This document shows positions 5,052 to 5,056 of a DNA stretch of 5,056 bases, one piece after another. The stretch is from Deltaproteobacteria bacterium (GTDB lineage Bacteria; Desulfobacterota; Desulfobacteria; Desulfobacterales; ETH-SRB1): contig QMMZ01000208.1 in the NCBI GenBank assembly GCA_003647525.1, positions 1-5,056 of the forward strand, read 5' to 3'. The stretch's first letter is position 1, and the number at the start of each line of letters is the position of its first letter. Below the pieces are notes generated by a model. That model worked only from the letters and a program-made list of their open reading frames with translations, had not been told where the DNA came from and searched no databases. Made by a program: the position numbers and the translations under genes.

Positions 5052-5056
5052 TCACA

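Overview
The window looks like chromosomal DNA from an AT-rich, Gram-negative bacterium. The gene set (an HU/IHF-like protein, DNA polymerase III delta', a RicT/YaaT-type PSP1 protein and a one-knuckle methionyl-tRNA synthetase in one row, plus a specialised NusG paralog) suggests a deltaproteobacterial (Desulfobacterota, Desulfobacterales-like) genome. This placement is inference from gene content and protein style; no search was run.

Layout from right to left, since all protein genes are on the minus strand. A tRNA-Pro(GGG) gene with a good sigma70-type promoter lies on the plus strand at the right edge (4929-5051). Diverging from it across an AT-rich gap is a short secreted-protein gene broken by an apparent one-base frameshift (4380-4720). 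One base separates it from a NusG-family antiterminator paralog (3845-4378). A 106-bp palindromic repeat follows (repeat B, 3744-3849). A new promoter (3705-3733) then opens a compact operon: HU/IHF-like protein (3387-3662), holB (2363-3382), ricT (1539-2330), a second copy of the repeat in the opposite orientation (repeat A, 1438-1543), and metG, which runs off the left edge (1-1419).

The operon genes serve replication (HolB, clamp loader), nucleoid structure (HU) and translation (MetG); RicT is a cysteine-rich PSP1-domain protein often found next to holB. The NusG paralog belongs to the group that usually drives long polysaccharide operons, but no such operon follows it here.

The most unusual content is the repeat family. 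Both copies are exactly 106 bp, differ at 7 positions, have TATAG-type terminal inverted repeats and probable TA target sites, and show one compensatory base-pair change. Each copy supplies the TAG stop codon of the gene it follows. A separate 24-bp perfect palindrome supplies the holB stop. The two repeats are inverted relative to each other and bracket HU-holB-ricT. The build resembles a MITE, or the Correia elements of Neisseria, in architecture only. I found no CRISPR array, intact transposase, riboswitch or clear intrinsic terminator.
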